From NCBI GenBank assembly GCA_947499545.1, contig CANMOZ010000003.1, forward strand, positions 1 through 64,000: DNA of 64,000 bases, written 5' to 3'. Made by a program: the position numbers and the translations under genes. The DNA is from an uncultured Saccharospirillaceae bacterium (GTDB lineage: Bacteria > Pseudomonadota > Gammaproteobacteria > Pseudomonadales > Oceanobacteraceae). The notes under the pieces were generated by a model. It saw only the letters and a program-made list of their open reading frames with translations, did no database searches and was not told the DNA's origin. This document shows positions 46,974 through 57,747 of this stretch, in pieces; positions within the stretch are counted from its first letter, which is position 1, and the number at the start of each line of letters is the position of its first letter.

Positions 46974-47603
46974 TCATTTTAGCCACTCAAGGTAGGCAAA
47001 TGAAAACAGGCCGTAAGCAATCCAGTACATCACCAATGCGATCAATGCATCTAGCACATTCCAGGTTCTAGGATTACGGAATATAGGTAATAAGGCTTTT
47101 GCTCCGTAACCAAGTGCCGTAAACCAAGCAAATGACGCAAAGAGAGCACCTGATAAAAATTGAATTTTTTCATTCAATGGCAGCGAACCAGCGATGCCTC
47201 CTATGAGAACAACAGTATCCAAGTACACATGAGGATTTAGCAACGTAATACTAAGAGCAGCCAAGATGGTTGCTCGAGGTGATTGATTCCCTAGGTTTTG
47301 CATTGAGACTTCTAAAGAGGTAGTCGATTTCACGGCCTTATACAAAGATTGGCTGCCATACCAGGTAAGGAATAACCCACCAACAAATGCTAACCCAATA
47401 CTGACCCAGGGAGTTGAGCTTACTAAACTACCCAAACCCAATACGCCTAAACTCATGAGGAAGAAATCGCATAAAAAGCAGGTCAAGACGACCCAAAATA
47501 CGTTTTTTTCTAGTAACCCTTGCCGTAAAACAAAAGCATTTTGTGCACCGATTGCAATGATTAACCCACCTGAAATCATCGCACCTTTTAACAAGATTTC
47601 CAC
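46974..47603 (-). CDS. LysE/ArgO family amino-acid exporter
   Basis: A 209-residue membrane protein with about six helices. The N-terminal motif GLIIAIGAQNAFVLRQGL and the central SITLLNPHVYLDTVVLIG are typical of LysE/ArgO exporters for basic amino acids. It starts 17 bases after the dioxygenase gene and is probably co-transcribed with it, so the exported substrate may be the hydroxylated product of that enzyme; that is inference. Confidence 0.9.
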   Translation of the reverse strand: MEILLKGAMISGGLIIAIGAQNAFVLRQGLLEKNVFWVVLTCFLCDFFLMSLGVLGLGSLVSSTPWVSIGLAFVGGLFLTWYGSQSLYKAVKSTTSLEVSMQNLGNQSPRATILAALSITLLNPHVYLDTVVLIGGIAGSLPLNEKIQFLSGALFASFAWFTALGYGAKALLPIFRNPRTWNVLDALIALVMYWIAYGLFSFAYLEWLK

Positions 47604-47620
47604 GACCTAATTCCTATTGC

Positions 47621-48511
47621 CTAGATATGCCTATTAATACCCAAATCAATATCAAAGCCGATGGTTGAACGAAAACCATCTTCAATGCTATTTTCCAACG
47701 TAAGCGGGGTCACTTCATGCCAAAGATCTGTCCCCAAATCAGGTTGCAATATACCTTGTCCCGCTTTTAATTCCATTTCAAAAATTGGCGTCATTTTGTC
47801 GGAGCCATAAATAATACTTTTACCCCCATTAACTCCTCTTCGCTCAACAACTAACGCAGAAACGATATAATCCATCCCGTCTTGATGAATTCCTTCTGGG
47901 GAATTAGTACTCACTTGACCCGCATAACACTTAATTAAAGTATGATGTACGATAAGTTTAAAACTTTTCACATGAGACCAAGCATCTTTTATAGAATTCG
48001 CAACACCCAATATCAGAGCATTTAGTTCTGGCGTATAGAGGTTATCTGGCAATTCACGAAACTTACGTGCGATCTGCCGGAAATCAATATGCTTACCGGA
48101 CGCAATTAATGCCGACTTTTGCTCAAAAGGTCGAGCATCAACACGGGTTACCGCCCATCCCCCTTTATATTCAAGATGATATTCAGAAACAAGCCGCAAT
48201 CGAGTTGGCTTCAAAGCATCCAACTTATTATGTATGTCGACAGTTGTAGAAATAAGGCCTTTTAACAACTCGTCTTCACCAATATCACCAGCATAATAAG
48301 CTAGCTGTTTAATATCCGTTAACTTAAGCCGATCATTTTCAGAAAGATTCTGTCTGAGTAAATTCAGCTTTGACAGCCGATGCAAATACTCGTCCGCCTG
48401 ATATTCACTTGCATAGGCTCTCTTCAAGTCACCTTGAAGGAGCGCAATATCAACATCAAAATCTAAAACATCAAAAACTCTAATAGGTGAAATCAATTCT
48501 TTTAACAGCAC
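47621..48511 (-). CDS. Fe(II)/2-oxoglutarate dioxygenase, PF10014 (BsmA/amino-acid hydroxylase) type
   Basis: A 296-residue soluble protein. A jelly-roll core in the C-terminal half has the iron ligands H209-Q-D211 (SPEGIHQDGMDY) and H265 (TDLWHEVTPL), and the 2-oxoglutarate-binding R281 (GFRSTIGFDI). This pattern fits PF10014, which includes L-isoleucine and other free amino-acid hydroxylases. It is about 60 residues longer at the N-terminus than the typical family core. Its downstream partner is a LysE-type exporter, suggesting a make-and-export unit for a hydroxylated amino acid. Confidence 0.75.
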   Translation of the reverse strand: MLLKELISPIRVFDVLDFDVDIALLQGDLKRAYASEYQADEYLHRLSKLNLLRQNLSENDRLKLTDIKQLAYYAGDIGEDELLKGLISTTVDIHNKLDALKPTRLRLVSEYHLEYKGGWAVTRVDARPFEQKSALIASGKHIDFRQIARKFRELPDNLYTPELNALILGVANSIKDAWSHVKSFKLIVHHTLIKCYAGQVSTNSPEGIHQDGMDYIVSALVVERRGVNGGKSIIYGSDKMTPIFEMELKAGQGILQPDLGTDLWHEVTPLTLENSIEDGFRSTIGFDIDLGINRHI

Positions 48512-48575
48512 AAAAACCTCACTTCAACTGTTATATTTATTATTACTCACGTCTTTATTATTTCTTGCTTACTAA

Positions 48576-49193
48576 TTATTCTGATTTTTCCGCCTTCCTT
48601 AACCTACCCTCCATAAATTCCTTCAACATTTTATTTTCTATTAATCCAGATTTATTTAGCCCATCTATTACTCGTCTTTGTTCCTCTTCAGATTTATTTT
48701 GACTTAACTTAAATTTCCCCTGGATGGCTTTTACTTCCAACTTAAACCCTATTATGAGCCGACTCAATCTATTCTTATACTCAACATCAATATCATCACC
48801 TTCAGATTCATAAAGCTCTAACGAACGTCTCAAGTGATCATTCAACTCGGCAGGCGTCATGACCGAAACCGGTCCCTGCACATGAACCGCAGTATAATTC
48901 CATGTAGGCACCGAGGGTTGCTGTCGATAGCTTTTATGTGAAATATAGGCATGAGGACCCGTAAAGACCGCTGTGCTTATTGACGTTTTATCCAACAAAA
49001 GTGCATGCGGATTCTGCTGAGCCATATGCCCTTCAAGAAAGATTTGATTTTCATTACGAACGACAATAAGAGGAACATGCGTGATCACAGGCAATTCTGC
49101 CTTTATCGTTATAAAGGTTGCAAAATTATGCTGAGAGATGAATTCGTATAATGTTGCATCATCATTCACAGCAAAAGACTTAGGCGTAAACAT
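48576..49193 (-). CDS. PaiB-like FMN-binding protein
   Basis: A 205-residue soluble protein of the PaiB family (split-barrel flavin fold). Typical motifs are MFTPKSFAVNDDATLYEFI at the N-terminus, LEGHMAQQNPH and VPTWNYTAVHVQGPV. Bacillus PaiB was described as a negative regulator of sporulation and protease genes; proteins of this family bind FMN and their biochemical role in proteobacteria is unclear. It is upstream of the dioxygenase/exporter pair with a 64-base gap and may be part of the same transcript. Confidence 0.85.
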   Translation of the reverse strand: MFTPKSFAVNDDATLYEFISQHNFATFITIKAELPVITHVPLIVVRNENQIFLEGHMAQQNPHALLLDKTSISTAVFTGPHAYISHKSYRQQPSVPTWNYTAVHVQGPVSVMTPAELNDHLRRSLELYESEGDDIDVEYKNRLSRLIIGFKLEVKAIQGKFKLSQNKSEEEQRRVIDGLNKSGLIENKMLKEFMEGRLRKAEKSE

Positions 49194-49472
49194 GATGAGT
49201 TTTCCTTGTTATATATCTCTGCCTTTGCCATCAGGCTAATGCTTCAAAACGATTTTTAAGATTATTCTTCGAACATTTCCTTCCACTTCACAACATTACG
49301 TCATACGTCCATATGACATCAAGCGCAATCAATCTATTGCAAGAATATTCCACAATTTTTTTATTTAAAATCTTAGGAGGAGAGCAATTGTTTTAAATGG
49401 CCACAGGTCTGGGGATATCGATGCAGGTAGAGGATTATTAATATGAGTAAGATATTATTGTTATTTAGTTAT

Positions 49473-49499
49473 AAAAAAGGCCCCGAAGGGCCTTTTTTT
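49473..49499. terminator. Bidirectional intrinsic terminator after rplQ
   Basis: AAAAAAGGCCC CGAA GGGCCTTTTTTT is a stem with an A-run on one side and a T-run on the other, so it can stop transcription from both strands. It overlaps the rplQ stop codon region and closes the S10-spc-alpha transcript. Confidence 0.92.
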
Positions 49500-49905
49500 A
49501 GTTTTCGCTGTCGCCAGCTGCTTCATCAGCAACTTCTTCTTGAGGAAGAGGACGATCAACCAACTCTACGTATGCCATAGGAGCATTATCACCAGGACGG
49601 AAACCGCACTTCAAAATGCGCAAGTAACCACCTGGGCGCTCTTGGTAACGAGGACCAAGCTCAGAAAACAGTTTAGCAACCGCTTCTTTCGAGCGAGTGC
49701 GAGCAAAAGCCAAGCGGCGATTTGCTACTGAATCTTCTTTTGCCAAGGTAATCAGAGGCTCAGCAACACTGCGCAACTCTTTTGCCTTAGGCAACGTAGT
49801 TTTGATAATTTCGTGTTCGAACAATGACACCGCCATGTTTTTCAACATTGCTTTGCGGTGCGTGCTTGTACGATTTAAGTGACGACCACTCTTACGATGA
49901 CGCAT
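49498..49905 (-). CDS. rplQ: Ribosomal protein L17
   Basis: A 135-residue large-subunit protein. The N-terminus [20 protein letters not shown] is nearly invariant in the family. An acidic C-terminal tail ([13 protein letters not shown]) makes it slightly longer than E. coli L17. Last gene of the alpha operon, 32 bases after rpoA. Confidence 0.98.
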   Translation of the reverse strand: MRHRKSGRHLNRTSTHRKAMLKNMAVSLFEHEIIKTTLPKAKELRSVAEPLITLAKEDSVANRRLAFARTRSKEAVAKLFSELGPRYQERPGGYLRILKCGFRPGDNAPMAYVELVDRPLPQEEVADEAAGDSEN

Positions 49906-49937
49906 GGTTTGAATTCCTTACCAAGGGTCCGAAATCA

Positions 49938-50945
49938 TCAAGCAAGGATCTTGTCGTCTTTTTTCAAACTAGCCGGTGGCCAGTTATCCAAATGCATGCC
50001 TAGTGATAGACCGCGTGACGCCAATACATCTTTGATTTCGGTTAGTGACTTCTTACCTAGGTTGGGTGTCTTCAGCAGTTCAACTTCAGTGCGCTGAATC
50101 AGGTCACCGATATAGTAAATATTTTCTGCTTTCAGACAGTTGGCTGAACGCACGGTCAGCTCTAAATCATCCACAGGGCGAAGCAAGATTGGATCGATCT
50201 CATCTTCTTCTTCCTCTGGCTCTGGTTGAGCTTCGCTTTCAAGATCAACAAACACAGCCAATTGCTGCTGAAGAATCGTAGCACTGCGGCGGATCGCTTC
50301 CTCAGGGTCCAATGTACCGTTGGTTTGTAGATCAATCACCAACTTATCCAAGTCAGTGCGCTGCTCAACACGTGCGCTCTCAACAGAATAAGCAACTCGT
50401 TTAACTGGGCTGTAAGTCGCGTCCAGTTGAAGTTTACCAATCGCTCGTGTTTCTTCTTCGTTCATTTGGCTACGAGAATCAACGCTTTCAAAACCACGAC
50501 CAGAAGCAACGCGTAAAGTCATCTTTAGCTCTGCTTTGTCAGTAGTTAAATGAGCAATAACATGCTCTGGATTGGCAAGTTCAACACCGTGATCCAGTTG
50601 AATGTCACCAGCGGTTACTGGACCCATGCCGGATTTAGAAAGCGTAACAGTCGCTTCTTCGCGGTCATGTAATTTCACAGCAACGCCTTTAAGATTCAAT
50701 AGAATCTCAATAACATCCTCTTGAACACCTTCAATAGTGCTGTATTCATGTAAAACACCATCAATCTCAGCTTCGATGATGGCGGCTCCAGGCATAGAAG
50801 ACAGCAGGATGCGACGCAAAGCAGCACCCAACGTGTGCCCAAAACCACGCTCTAGTGGCTCCAGCGTGACCTTTGCCTGTGTCTTGCTGATTTCTTCTAC
50901 CTGGATGTGGCGTGGAGTCAGAAACTCGCTCACTGAACGCTGCAT
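49938..50945 (-). CDS. rpoA: RNA polymerase alpha subunit
   Basis: A 335-residue protein. The N-terminal domain (about 1-235) dimerises and starts polymerase assembly; a short acidic linker ([11 protein letters not shown]) leads to the C-terminal domain (about 250-330) that contacts UP elements and activators ([30 protein letters not shown]). It lies in the usual place between rpsD and rplQ. Confidence 0.98.
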   Translation of the reverse strand: MQRSVSEFLTPRHIQVEEISKTQAKVTLEPLERGFGHTLGAALRRILLSSMPGAAIIEAEIDGVLHEYSTIEGVQEDVIEILLNLKGVAVKLHDREEATVTLSKSGMGPVTAGDIQLDHGVELANPEHVIAHLTTDKAELKMTLRVASGRGFESVDSRSQMNEEETRAIGKLQLDATYSPVKRVAYSVESARVEQRTDLDKLVIDLQTNGTLDPEEAIRRSATILQQQLAVFVDLESEAQPEPEEEEDEIDPILLRPVDDLELTVRSANCLKAENIYYIGDLIQRTEVELLKTPNLGKKSLTEIKDVLASRGLSLGMHLDNWPPASLKKDDKILA

Positions 50946-50969
50946 AGCTGCCCCTTTAAAGTTGCTCTA

Positions 50970-51590
50970 TTACCTAGAGTAAAGTTCCACAATGAGGTTT
51001 TCGTTAATGTCAGCAGGTAGCTCAGAACGCTCTGGAACTGCTTTGAACGTACCTTCCAACTTCTTGGTATCCACATCAATCCATGGTACATCAGCACGCT
51101 GAGCAGCCAAATCAATGGCATTCTTGATACGAAGCTGGGTTTTCGCTTTCTCACGAACTGCAATGACATCTCCTGCTGATACTTGGTAAGAAGGAATATT
51201 CACGGTACGACCGTTTACCAAGATAGCTTTGTGAGATACCAACTGACGCGATTCTGCACGCGTAGAGCCAAAGCCCATACGGTAAATCACGTTGTCCAAG
51301 CGACCTTCCAAAAGCTGTAACAGGTTATCGCCTGTGTTGCCTTTACGACGAGCAGCTTCCTTATAGTAACTACGGAACTGCTTCTCAAGTACGCCATAAA
51401 TACGACGAACTTTTTGCTTTTCACGAAGCTGAAGACCATAGTCGGATAAACGACCGCGAGCACCACCGTGCACGCCTGGTTTCGCTTCGGCCTTGCATTT
51501 GTCAGCCAACGCGCGAACACCGCTCTTTAAGAAAAGATCGGTACCTTCACGGCGAGACAGTTTGCATTTAGGACCTAAATAACGTGCCAT
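50970..51590 (-). CDS. rpsD: Ribosomal protein S4
   Basis: A 206-residue primary binder of 16S rRNA with an S4 RNA-binding domain (about 95-155, [20 protein letters not shown]). The N-terminal part lacks the four-Cys zinc motif found in some bacteria. In E. coli S4 also represses the alpha operon; see the leader hairpin at 52420-52480. Confidence 0.98.
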   Translation of the reverse strand: MARYLGPKCKLSRREGTDLFLKSGVRALADKCKAEAKPGVHGGARGRLSDYGLQLREKQKVRRIYGVLEKQFRSYYKEAARRKGNTGDNLLQLLEGRLDNVIYRMGFGSTRAESRQLVSHKAILVNGRTVNIPSYQVSAGDVIAVREKAKTQLRIKNAIDLAAQRADVPWIDVDTKKLEGTFKAVPERSELPADINENLIVELYSR

Positions 51591-51602
51591 TACTCTGCCT
51601 CC

Positions 51603-51995
51603 TTAGACTCGACGCTTCTTCGATGGACGGCATCCGTTATGCGGGATGGGCGTCACGTCGGTAATGCTGGTAATTTTGAAGCCGCAAGCGTTCAATGCGC
51701 GAACTGCTGATTCACGACCTGGACCAGGACCTTTAACTTCTACGTCCAAGTTCTTCAGACCGTATTCTTTTGCTGCTTCACCAGCACGCTCTGCAGCTAC
51801 CTGAGCCGCGAAAGGAGTGCTTTTACGAGAGCCACGGAATCCGGAGCCACCAGCGGTTGCCCAAGAAAGAGCATTACCTTGGCGGTCAGAAATGGTCACG
51901 ATTGTGTTGTTGAAGGATGCATGCACATGAGCAACGCCATCAACAACCGTCTTTTTCACTTTTTTCTTAGTGCTACCACGATTTGGCTTAGCCAT
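51603..51995 (-). CDS. rpsK: Ribosomal protein S11
   Basis: A 130-residue small-subunit platform protein. Conserved stretches [20 protein letters not shown] and [20 protein letters not shown] are intact. It follows rpsM by 23 bases within the alpha operon. Confidence 0.98.
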   Translation of the reverse strand: MAKPNRGSTKKKVKKTVVDGVAHVHASFNNTIVTISDRQGNALSWATAGGSGFRGSRKSTPFAAQVAAERAGEAAKEYGLKNLDVEVKGPGPGRESAVRALNACGFKITSITDVTPIPHNGCRPSKKRRV

Positions 51996-52018
51996 AATTG
52001 TACCCTACCGTCTTTAGC

Positions 52019-52375
52019 TTACTTTTTGATAGGCTTCGCTGGACCTTTACGCGTGCGCGCATTGGTCTTAGTGCGTTGGCCCCGTACTGGTAAACTACGA
52101 CGGTGACGAATGCCACGGTAGCAACCCAAATCCATCAAACGCTTGATGCTCATTTGCACTTCACGGCGTAGGTCACCCTCAACCGTATGCTTAGCAACTT
52201 CAGCGCGAACGACGTCTAATTGCTCATCAGAAAGTTCAGCAATTTTGACTGTTTCTTCAATACCCGCTGCTGCGCAAATCTGCTTAGCAGTAGGGCGACC
52301 GACACCATAAACATAAGTCAGTGAAATCACTGCATGTTTGTTATCGGGGATATTGACACCGGCTATACGAGCCAT
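52019..52375 (-). CDS. rpsM: Ribosomal protein S13
   Basis: A 118-residue head protein contacting P-site tRNA and 23S rRNA bridges. The start [14 protein letters not shown] at 52375 matches the family, with GGAG nine bases upstream; the longer open frame to 52432 runs into the leader and is not coding. The C-terminus [18 protein letters not shown] is typical. Confidence 0.98.
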   Translation of the reverse strand: MARIAGVNIPDNKHAVISLTYVYGVGRPTAKQICAAAGIEETVKIAELSDEQLDVVRAEVAKHTVEGDLRREVQMSIKRLMDLGCYRGIRHRRSLPVRGQRTKTNARTRKGPAKPIKK

Positions 52376-52419
52376 TGAACAACTCCAGAGGATCGAAATC
52401 CCATGTATTCTCATCCTGT

Positions 52420-52480
52420 GGATAGGCGCCATTTATAATGAATCCTCGACACGCATAGAGCATGCCAATTAAGCCTATCC
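52420..52480 (-). promoter_or_regulatory. Candidate alpha-operon leader structure (S4 target)
   Basis: In the 130-base gap between rpmJ and rpsM, GGATAGGC (plus-strand bases 52473-52480) and GCCTATCC (52420-52427) can form an 8-bp closing stem on the minus-strand RNA. In E. coli a pseudoknot at this place binds S4 and represses translation of rpsM. Only the outer stem can be supported by eye; the pseudoknot is not shown. Confidence 0.4.
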
Positions 52481-52505
52481 CCCTTATATGAGGACGTATT
52501 ATCCG

Positions 52506-52622
52506 TTAGCCTTGACGCTGCTTATGGCGCGGCTCAGTTTCACAGATAACACGTACGCTGCCGTTACGACGAATAATTTTGCAGTTACGGCAGATCTTCT
52601 TTACAGAAGCACGTACTTTCAT
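52506..52622 (-). CDS. rpmJ: Ribosomal protein L36
   Basis: A 38-residue protein between secY and rpsM. It begins [15 protein letters not shown] and ends [11 protein letters not shown]. Cys11, Cys14, Cys27 and His33 form the zinc-ribbon pattern of the zinc-containing L36 type. It binds 23S rRNA late in assembly. Confidence 0.97.
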   Translation of the reverse strand: MKVRASVKKICRNCKIIRRNGSVRVICETEPRHKQRQG

Positions 52623-52658
52623 TGTTTTCTCCAGCCAAACAAAGCTTGGATCAGCGCA

Positions 52659-53984
52659 TCACATGCCTTTGGCGCCGTAGCCTTTTAGATTCGATTTCTT
52701 AAGTAAAGAGTCATACTTATGAGACATAAGATGCGTCTGAACTTGAGACATGAAATCCATCACTACGACCACCACAATCAGAAGTGAAGTTCCACCAAAG
52801 TAAAAAGGTACGTTGGCAGCAACAACTAAAAATTGGGGCAGCAATGATACAGCAGTAATGTACAAAGCACCAAATAACGTTAATCTCGACAAAACGTTGT
52901 CGATATAACGAGCGGTTTGTTCACCAGGGCGAATACCTGGAATAAAGGCACCAGACTTCTTCAAGTTATCAGCCACTTCTTTAGGGTTGTACATCAACGC
53001 CGTATAGAAGTAACAGAAGAAGATCACAGCCGCTGCAAACAGAATCAGATACAGCGGTTGGCTGGGTGCTAGCAGCAACGATATGTCTTCCAACCACTCC
53101 ATCCCTTCAGACTGACCAAACCATTGACCCAGAGACGCTGGGAACAGCAGGATGCTGGAAGCAAAGATAGGCGGAATAACACCGGCCATGTTGATCTTAA
53201 GTGGTAAGTGGCTACTTTGAGCAGCAAACACTTTTCGACCTTGCTGACGTTTTGCGTAATTTATGGTAATGCGACGTTGACCGCGCTCAATAAATACAAC
53301 AAAAGCAATAATCGCAATGGCTAATATAGCGATGACTAACAGCAATAAGATATTCGTATCACCTTGCCTGGCCGACTCAAAAGCCTGCCCGATTGCACCT
53401 GGAATTCCAGCAACAATACCAGCGAAGATGATCATTGAAATACCATTACCGATGCCACGCTCGGTAACCTGTTCACCTAACCACATTAAGAACACAGACC
53501 CGCAGACGAAAGAACTCACAGCAGTCAGGTAGTACATAGGACCGGTATCAAAGGACATACCATTCCCAGCCAAACCAGCCGAGACACCAAAGCCCTGAAT
53601 GGTTGCGAGAATAACGGTTCCATACCGTGTGTACTGGCTGATCTTACGGCGACCAGCCTCACCTTCTTTCTTTAACTGCTCAAGCTGCGGGCTCACTGCC
53701 GTCATAAGCTGCATAATAATAGATGCAGAAATATAAGGCATGATGCCAAGCGCCATGATACTCATTCGCTCAAGCGCCCCACCCGAAAACATGTTGAACA
53801 TGCTTAAGATGGTGCCCTGATTCTGATCAAAAAAAGCAGCTAATCGATCTGGGTTAATTCCTGGCACCGGGATGTGTGCACCAACCCGGTATACCAAGAT
53901 CGCTAGCAGGAGAAACTTCAACCTTCGTAGAAGCTCCCCCATTCCACTCTGCATTCCCGATGGGAGTGAGCCTTGATTCGTCAT
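52659..53984 (-). CDS. secY: Preprotein translocase channel subunit SecY
   Basis: A 441-residue membrane protein with ten helices forming the SecYEG channel. Family motifs such as [20 protein letters not shown], the plug region and [20 protein letters not shown] are present. Last large gene of the spc operon, 13 bases after rplO. Its partner ATPase secA is in this window at 15298-18036. Confidence 0.98.
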   Translation of the reverse strand: MTNQGSLPSGMQSGMGELLRRLKFLLLAILVYRVGAHIPVPGINPDRLAAFFDQNQGTILSMFNMFSGGALERMSIMALGIMPYISASIIMQLMTAVSPQLEQLKKEGEAGRRKISQYTRYGTVILATIQGFGVSAGLAGNGMSFDTGPMYYLTAVSSFVCGSVFLMWLGEQVTERGIGNGISMIIFAGIVAGIPGAIGQAFESARQGDTNILLLLVIAILAIAIIAFVVFIERGQRRITINYAKRQQGRKVFAAQSSHLPLKINMAGVIPPIFASSILLFPASLGQWFGQSEGMEWLEDISLLLAPSQPLYLILFAAAVIFFCYFYTALMYNPKEVADNLKKSGAFIPGIRPGEQTARYIDNVLSRLTLFGALYITAVSLLPQFLVVAANVPFYFGGTSLLIVVVVVMDFMSQVQTHLMSHKYDSLLKKSNLKGYGAKGM

Positions 53985-53997
53985 TGGGTCCCTGCCT

Positions 53998-54432
53998 TTA
54001 GTCTTCTACAGATCCACCAGCGGCTTCGATGGCAGCCTTAGCACCTTTAGTGACTTTCAAACCACGTACTTTTACAGGTTTTTGAATTTCGCCTGAAAGA
54101 ATAACGCGGACACGCTTGATGTTATCACCAATAATATCGGCGTTTTTCAGCGCTTCGATATCAACTACGTCTGCTTCTACTTTCGCAATTTCGTGCAAAC
54201 GCACTTCAGCAGTGAAAGGAGCTTGACGCGATGTGAAACCGAACTTAGGCACACGGCGCTGAATCGGCATTTGACCGCCTTCAAAACCGGGCTTAACGCC
54301 GCCACCAGAACGTGATTTTTGACCTTTATGGCCACGACCACCGGTTTTACCAAGGCCACTACCGATACCACGACCAACGCGCTTACCAGAGTTCTTGGAA
54401 CCAGGTGCAGGGCTCAAATCATTCAAATGCAT
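53998..54432 (-). CDS. rplO: Ribosomal protein L15
   Basis: A 144-residue protein whose extended Gly/Lys-rich N-terminus ([20 protein letters not shown]) threads into 23S rRNA; the globular C-terminal part follows. Two bases separate it from rpmD. Confidence 0.98.
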   Translation of the reverse strand: MHLNDLSPAPGSKNSGKRVGRGIGSGLGKTGGRGHKGQKSRSGGGVKPGFEGGQMPIQRRVPKFGFTSRQAPFTAEVRLHEIAKVEADVVDIEALKNADIIGDNIKRVRVILSGEIQKPVKVRGLKVTKGAKAAIEAAGGSVED

Positions 54433-54434
54433 GA

Positions 54435-54620
54435 TTATTCTCCCTCCACGCGAATCATGTAGCTCACCTTGTTGATCATGCCGCGAACTGAAGGAGTATC
54501 TTCAAGCTCAACAGTGTGACCAATACGGCGTAAACCTAGACCACGCATAGTAGCGATGTGCTTAGGTAGCTTACCAATGGTGCTACGGACTTGCGTAACT
54601 TTAACTGTCTTCTTAGCCAT
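54435..54620 (-). CDS. rpmD: Ribosomal protein L30
   Basis: A 61-residue ferredoxin-fold protein with the motif [20 protein letters not shown]. Short bacterial form. It lies between rpsE and rplO. Confidence 0.97.
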   Translation of the reverse strand: MAKKTVKVTQVRSTIGKLPKHIATMRGLGLRRIGHTVELEDTPSVRGMINKVSYMIRVEGE

Positions 54621-54626
54621 AACGCC

Positions 54627-55139
54627 TTACCCCAGAATTTCTTCCACGGATTTACCGCGCTTAGCTGCTACTTGCTCAGGAGACTTCATCTCTTTGAGCC
54701 CTTTAAACGTTGCACGTACAACGTTGATTGGATTGGTTGAGCCGTAGCACTTAGCCAATACGTTCTGAACACCACAAAGTTCAAGAACAGCACGCATCGC
54801 ACCACCAGCAATAACACCGGTACCTTCAGATGCAGGCTGCATGAAAACAGTGGTTGAACCGTGACTTGATTTCACAGGGTACTGGAGGGTATTACCATCC
54901 ATTTTCACCTGGATCATGTTGCGCTTAGCTTGTTCCATTGCCTTTTGAATAGCAGTTGGAACTTCGCGCGCTTTACCACGGCCAAAACCTACACGACCTT
55001 TACCATCGCCTACTACTGTCAAAGCAGTGAAAGCGAAGATACGGCCACCTTTTACAACTTTTGCAACGCGATTAACCTGAACTAGCTTTTCTTGCAATTC
55101 AGATTCATTGCGCTCTTGATTACGATCGTTATTCGCCAT
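54627..55139 (-). CDS. rpsE: Ribosomal protein S5
   Basis: A 170-residue protein with the N-terminal double-stranded-RNA-binding domain (about 13-78, [20 protein letters not shown]) and a C-terminal S5 domain. Involved in decoding accuracy. ATG at 55139 (MANNDRNQ) is preferred over one three codons earlier because AGGG lies at proper distance. Confidence 0.98.
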   Translation of the reverse strand: MANNDRNQERNESELQEKLVQVNRVAKVVKGGRIFAFTALTVVGDGKGRVGFGRGKAREVPTAIQKAMEQAKRNMIQVKMDGNTLQYPVKSSHGSTTVFMQPASEGTGVIAGGAMRAVLELCGVQNVLAKCYGSTNPINVVRATFKGLKEMKSPEQVAAKRGKSVEEILG

Positions 55140-55150
55140 CGTCATCACCC

Positions 55151-55501
55151 TTAGAATTCCAGGCCGCCTTCACGGGCAGCGTCGGCAAGCGCTTTCACGC
55201 GACCATGGTATTTAAAACCAGAGCGATCGAAAGCAACCTTGGTGATGCCCTTGGCTTTTGCACGCTCAGCAATGAGTTGACCGACTTTAGTCGCCGCATC
55301 TGCATTACCAGTCGCGTCTTCACGCAAATCTTTTTCTACTGTAGAAGCAGTCGCTAAGACTTCTGATCCACTCGCAGAAATAATCTGTGCATAGATATGG
55401 CGGGGTGTGCGGTTGACGCATAGACGAACAGCTCCAAGTTCGCGCATTTTCATGCGAGAACGACGAGAGCGACGCACGCGCGCTTGTTTCTTCTCGTTCA
55501 T
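55151..55501 (-). CDS. rplR: Ribosomal protein L18
   Basis: A 116-residue 5S rRNA-binding protein with a basic N-terminus ([16 protein letters not shown]) and the C-terminal [20 protein letters not shown] motif. Follows rplF by ten bases. Confidence 0.98.
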   Translation of the reverse strand: MNEKKQARVRRSRRSRMKMRELGAVRLCVNRTPRHIYAQIISASGSEVLATASTVEKDLREDATGNADAATKVGQLIAERAKAKGITKVAFDRSGFKYHGRVKALADAAREGGLEF

Positions 55502-55511
55502 CTGTTAAACC

Positions 55512-56045
55512 CTACTTTTTCTTAGCTTCTTTACGACGAACAGTTTCGTCAGCATAACGAACACCCTTGCCTTTGTAAGGCTCTGGCGGACGATAGCCAC
55601 GAATTTCTGCCGCAACCTGGCCAACCTGCTGTTTGTCGATACCACGAATCACAACTTCAGTTTGACTCGGAGTTTCAGCGGTAACGCCTTTAGGAAGCTC
55701 ATAATCGATAGGATGAGAGAAACCCAAAGAAAGGTTCAGAGAGTTACCAGATGCTTTCGCACGATAACCAACCCCTTGTAGAACCAGTTTCTTTTCAAAA
55801 CCTTGGGTAACACCAACCACCATGTTATTGACGAGCGCACGGAAGGTGCCAGCCAAAGCAACGGATCGCTTGCTGCCATCACGAGGTGCGAAACGCAAAA
55901 CGTTTTCTTCGTGTTGTACGTCAACAGCTGTATGGAGGCTAAGCTCTAGTGAACCTTTACCGCCTTTTACAGTGAGCTTACCATCGGCAAGCTTTGCTTC
56001 TACGCCCTGAGGTAGGGCAACGGGCGCTTTTGCTACGCGGGACAT
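55512..56045 (-). CDS. rplF: Ribosomal protein L6
   Basis: A 177-residue protein made of two similar domains, located near the sarcin-ricin loop. The C-terminal motif [20 protein letters not shown] is intact. It lies between rpsH and rplR in standard spc order. Confidence 0.98.
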   Translation of the reverse strand: MSRVAKAPVALPQGVEAKLADGKLTVKGGKGSLELSLHTAVDVQHEENVLRFAPRDGSKRSVALAGTFRALVNNMVVGVTQGFEKKLVLQGVGYRAKASGNSLNLSLGFSHPIDYELPKGVTAETPSQTEVVIRGIDKQQVGQVAAEIRGYRPPEPYKGKGVRYADETVRRKEAKKK

Positions 56046-56056
56046 TGCTCTACTCC

Positions 56057-56449
56057 TTAGAATACCGTGCAGATAACTTCGCCGCCTACGCCTTGAGCAC
56101 GAGCAGCGCGATCTGTCATAACGCCTTTAGAAGTTGAAACCACGGCAATGCCAAGGCCAGCTTCTACTTTAGGCAGATCGTTAACACCACGATATTGACG
56201 CAGACTTGAACGGCTGTAACGTTCGATACGTTCAATAACAGGCTTACCTTCGAAATATTTCAATTCGATGGTGAGGGTTGGTTTAGTGCCTTCTTCTACA
56301 GAGTAGGAAGCCACATAACCTTCATCCGCAAGTACTTTAGCCACAGCTACCTTCAACTTTGCAGAAGGAACAGCAACTGTTTTATGGCCAGCACTTTGCG
56401 CATTGCGAATACGAGTCAACATATCCGCAAGGGTATCTTGCATACTCAT
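56057..56449 (-). CDS. rpsH: Ribosomal protein S8
   Basis: A 130-residue central-domain 16S rRNA binder. The N-terminal [19 protein letters not shown] and C-terminal [20 protein letters not shown] motifs are intact. In E. coli S8 is the feedback regulator of the spc operon; no target site was resolved here. Confidence 0.98.
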   Translation of the reverse strand: MSMQDTLADMLTRIRNAQSAGHKTVAVPSAKLKVAVAKVLADEGYVASYSVEEGTKPTLTIELKYFEGKPVIERIERYSRSSLRQYRGVNDLPKVEAGLGIAVVSTSKGVMTDRAARAQGVGGEVICTVF

Positions 56450-56542
56450 AGTTTGTCTCTCTTAAGTTGTGCAGCTCTAAACAACGCACAAAACCCGAGA
56501 GCACAAGACTCTCGGGGCACTTTGTTGCGTTGCTTTATTGGC

Positions 56543-56848
56543 TTACCAACTGGCCTTTTTAAGGCCTGGGATGTTGCCTTTCATACCTTCTTCGCGAATT
56601 TTGATACGAGAAAGTTTGAATTTGTTGAATACACCGTGAGGACGGCCAGTCAACTGACAACGCTTGCGCAGACGAGACTTAGAAGAATCACGAGGAAGCT
56701 TCTGAAGTTTCATCTGAGCTTCCCAAACTGCTTCTTCAGAAGAGTTTGGGTTAAGAATGATAGCTTTCAAAGCAGCACGCTTTTCAGCGTACTTTGCTAC
56801 CAACTTTTCGCGCTTTAATTCGCGCTCTTTCATTGATATCTTTGCCAT
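56543..56848 (-). CDS. rpsN: Ribosomal protein S14 (zinc-free type)
   Basis: A 101-residue protein of the long form without the CxxC zinc motif, starting [16 protein letters not shown] and ending with [11 protein letters not shown]. The gap of about 90 bases to rpsH contains only a small imperfect hairpin. Confidence 0.98.
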   Translation of the reverse strand: MAKISMKERELKREKLVAKYAEKRAALKAIILNPNSSEEAVWEAQMKLQKLPRDSSKSRLRKRCQLTGRPHGVFNKFKLSRIKIREEGMKGNIPGLKKASW

Positions 56849-56862
56849 GTGCCTCTACTCCC

Positions 56863-57402
56863 TTAATTTCTGAACGGGAAGTTCAGAGCGCGTAACAAAG
56901 CACGACCTTCGTCGTCGTTACGTGCAGTGGTCGTAATAGAGATGTCGAGACCTCTCACCTTATCCACTTTATCGAAATCGATTTCAGGGAAGATGATCTG
57001 TTCACGAACACCCATGCTGTAGTTACCGCGGCCGTCGAATGACTTAGCATTCAAACCACGGAAATCACGCACACGTGGCAACGCGATATCAACCAAACGA
57101 TCTAGGAAGTCCCACATACGTTCGCGACGCAGTGTCACTTTACAGCCAATCGGCCAGCCTTCACGGATTTTAAAGCCCGCAACAGACTTGCGAGCTTTGG
57201 TTACAACTGCTTTTTGACCAGCAAGTTTTTCCAAATCCGCAATGGCGCTTTCGATTTGCTTCTTGTCACCGATCGCTTCACCAACACCCATATTAAGAGT
57301 GATTTTGGTAACGCGTGGTACTTCCATTACGTTTTTGAGGCCTAGCTCATCTTTGAGCTTGGCCATCACTTCATTTCTGTAAAGCTCTTTCAAACGTGAC
57401 AT
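56863..57402 (-). CDS. rplE: Ribosomal protein L5
   Basis: A 179-residue 5S rRNA-binding protein contacting P-site tRNA. Motifs [15 protein letters not shown] and [20 protein letters not shown] are intact. Fourteen bases before rpsN. Confidence 0.98.
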   Translation of the reverse strand: MSRLKELYRNEVMAKLKDELGLKNVMEVPRVTKITLNMGVGEAIGDKKQIESAIADLEKLAGQKAVVTKARKSVAGFKIREGWPIGCKVTLRRERMWDFLDRLVDIALPRVRDFRGLNAKSFDGRGNYSMGVREQIIFPEIDFDKVDKVRGLDISITTTARNDDEGRALLRALNFPFRN

Positions 57403-57414
57403 GGCAGCACCTTA

Positions 57415-57732
57415 TTAAGCATCAACCGCCTTGCCGGTTGATTTGAATACTCGAATTTTCTGGCCATCTTCTTTAACTTCAATGCCAACACGGTCAGCTT
57501 TTTGAGTCTCAGAGTTGTAGATCGCCACGTTGGAAGCTTGAATCGCAGCTTCCTTCTCGATGATGCCACCTGCAACGCCCATATAAGGGTTAGGCTTTTG
57601 ATGTTTCTTGATCATATTGATGCCAGAAACGATCAGACGGCCATCTTTTTGGACGCGCAACACTTTGCCGCGCTTGCCTTTGTCTTTACCTGTGATGACG
57701 ATGATTTCATCGTCACGTTTAATCTTATTCAT
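57415..57732 (-). CDS. rplX: Ribosomal protein L24
   Basis: A 105-residue assembly-initiator protein with a KOW motif ([20 protein letters not shown]). ATG at 57732 is chosen; the upstream in-frame TTG is less likely, and GGGAGG lies just before. It follows rplN at the head of the spc operon. Confidence 0.98.
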   Translation of the reverse strand: MNKIKRDDEIIVITGKDKGKRGKVLRVQKDGRLIVSGINMIKKHQKPNPYMGVAGGIIEKEAAIQASNVAIYNSETQKADRVGIEVKEDGQKIRVFKSTGKAVDA

Positions 57733-57747
57733 ACCTTTCAACCTCCC

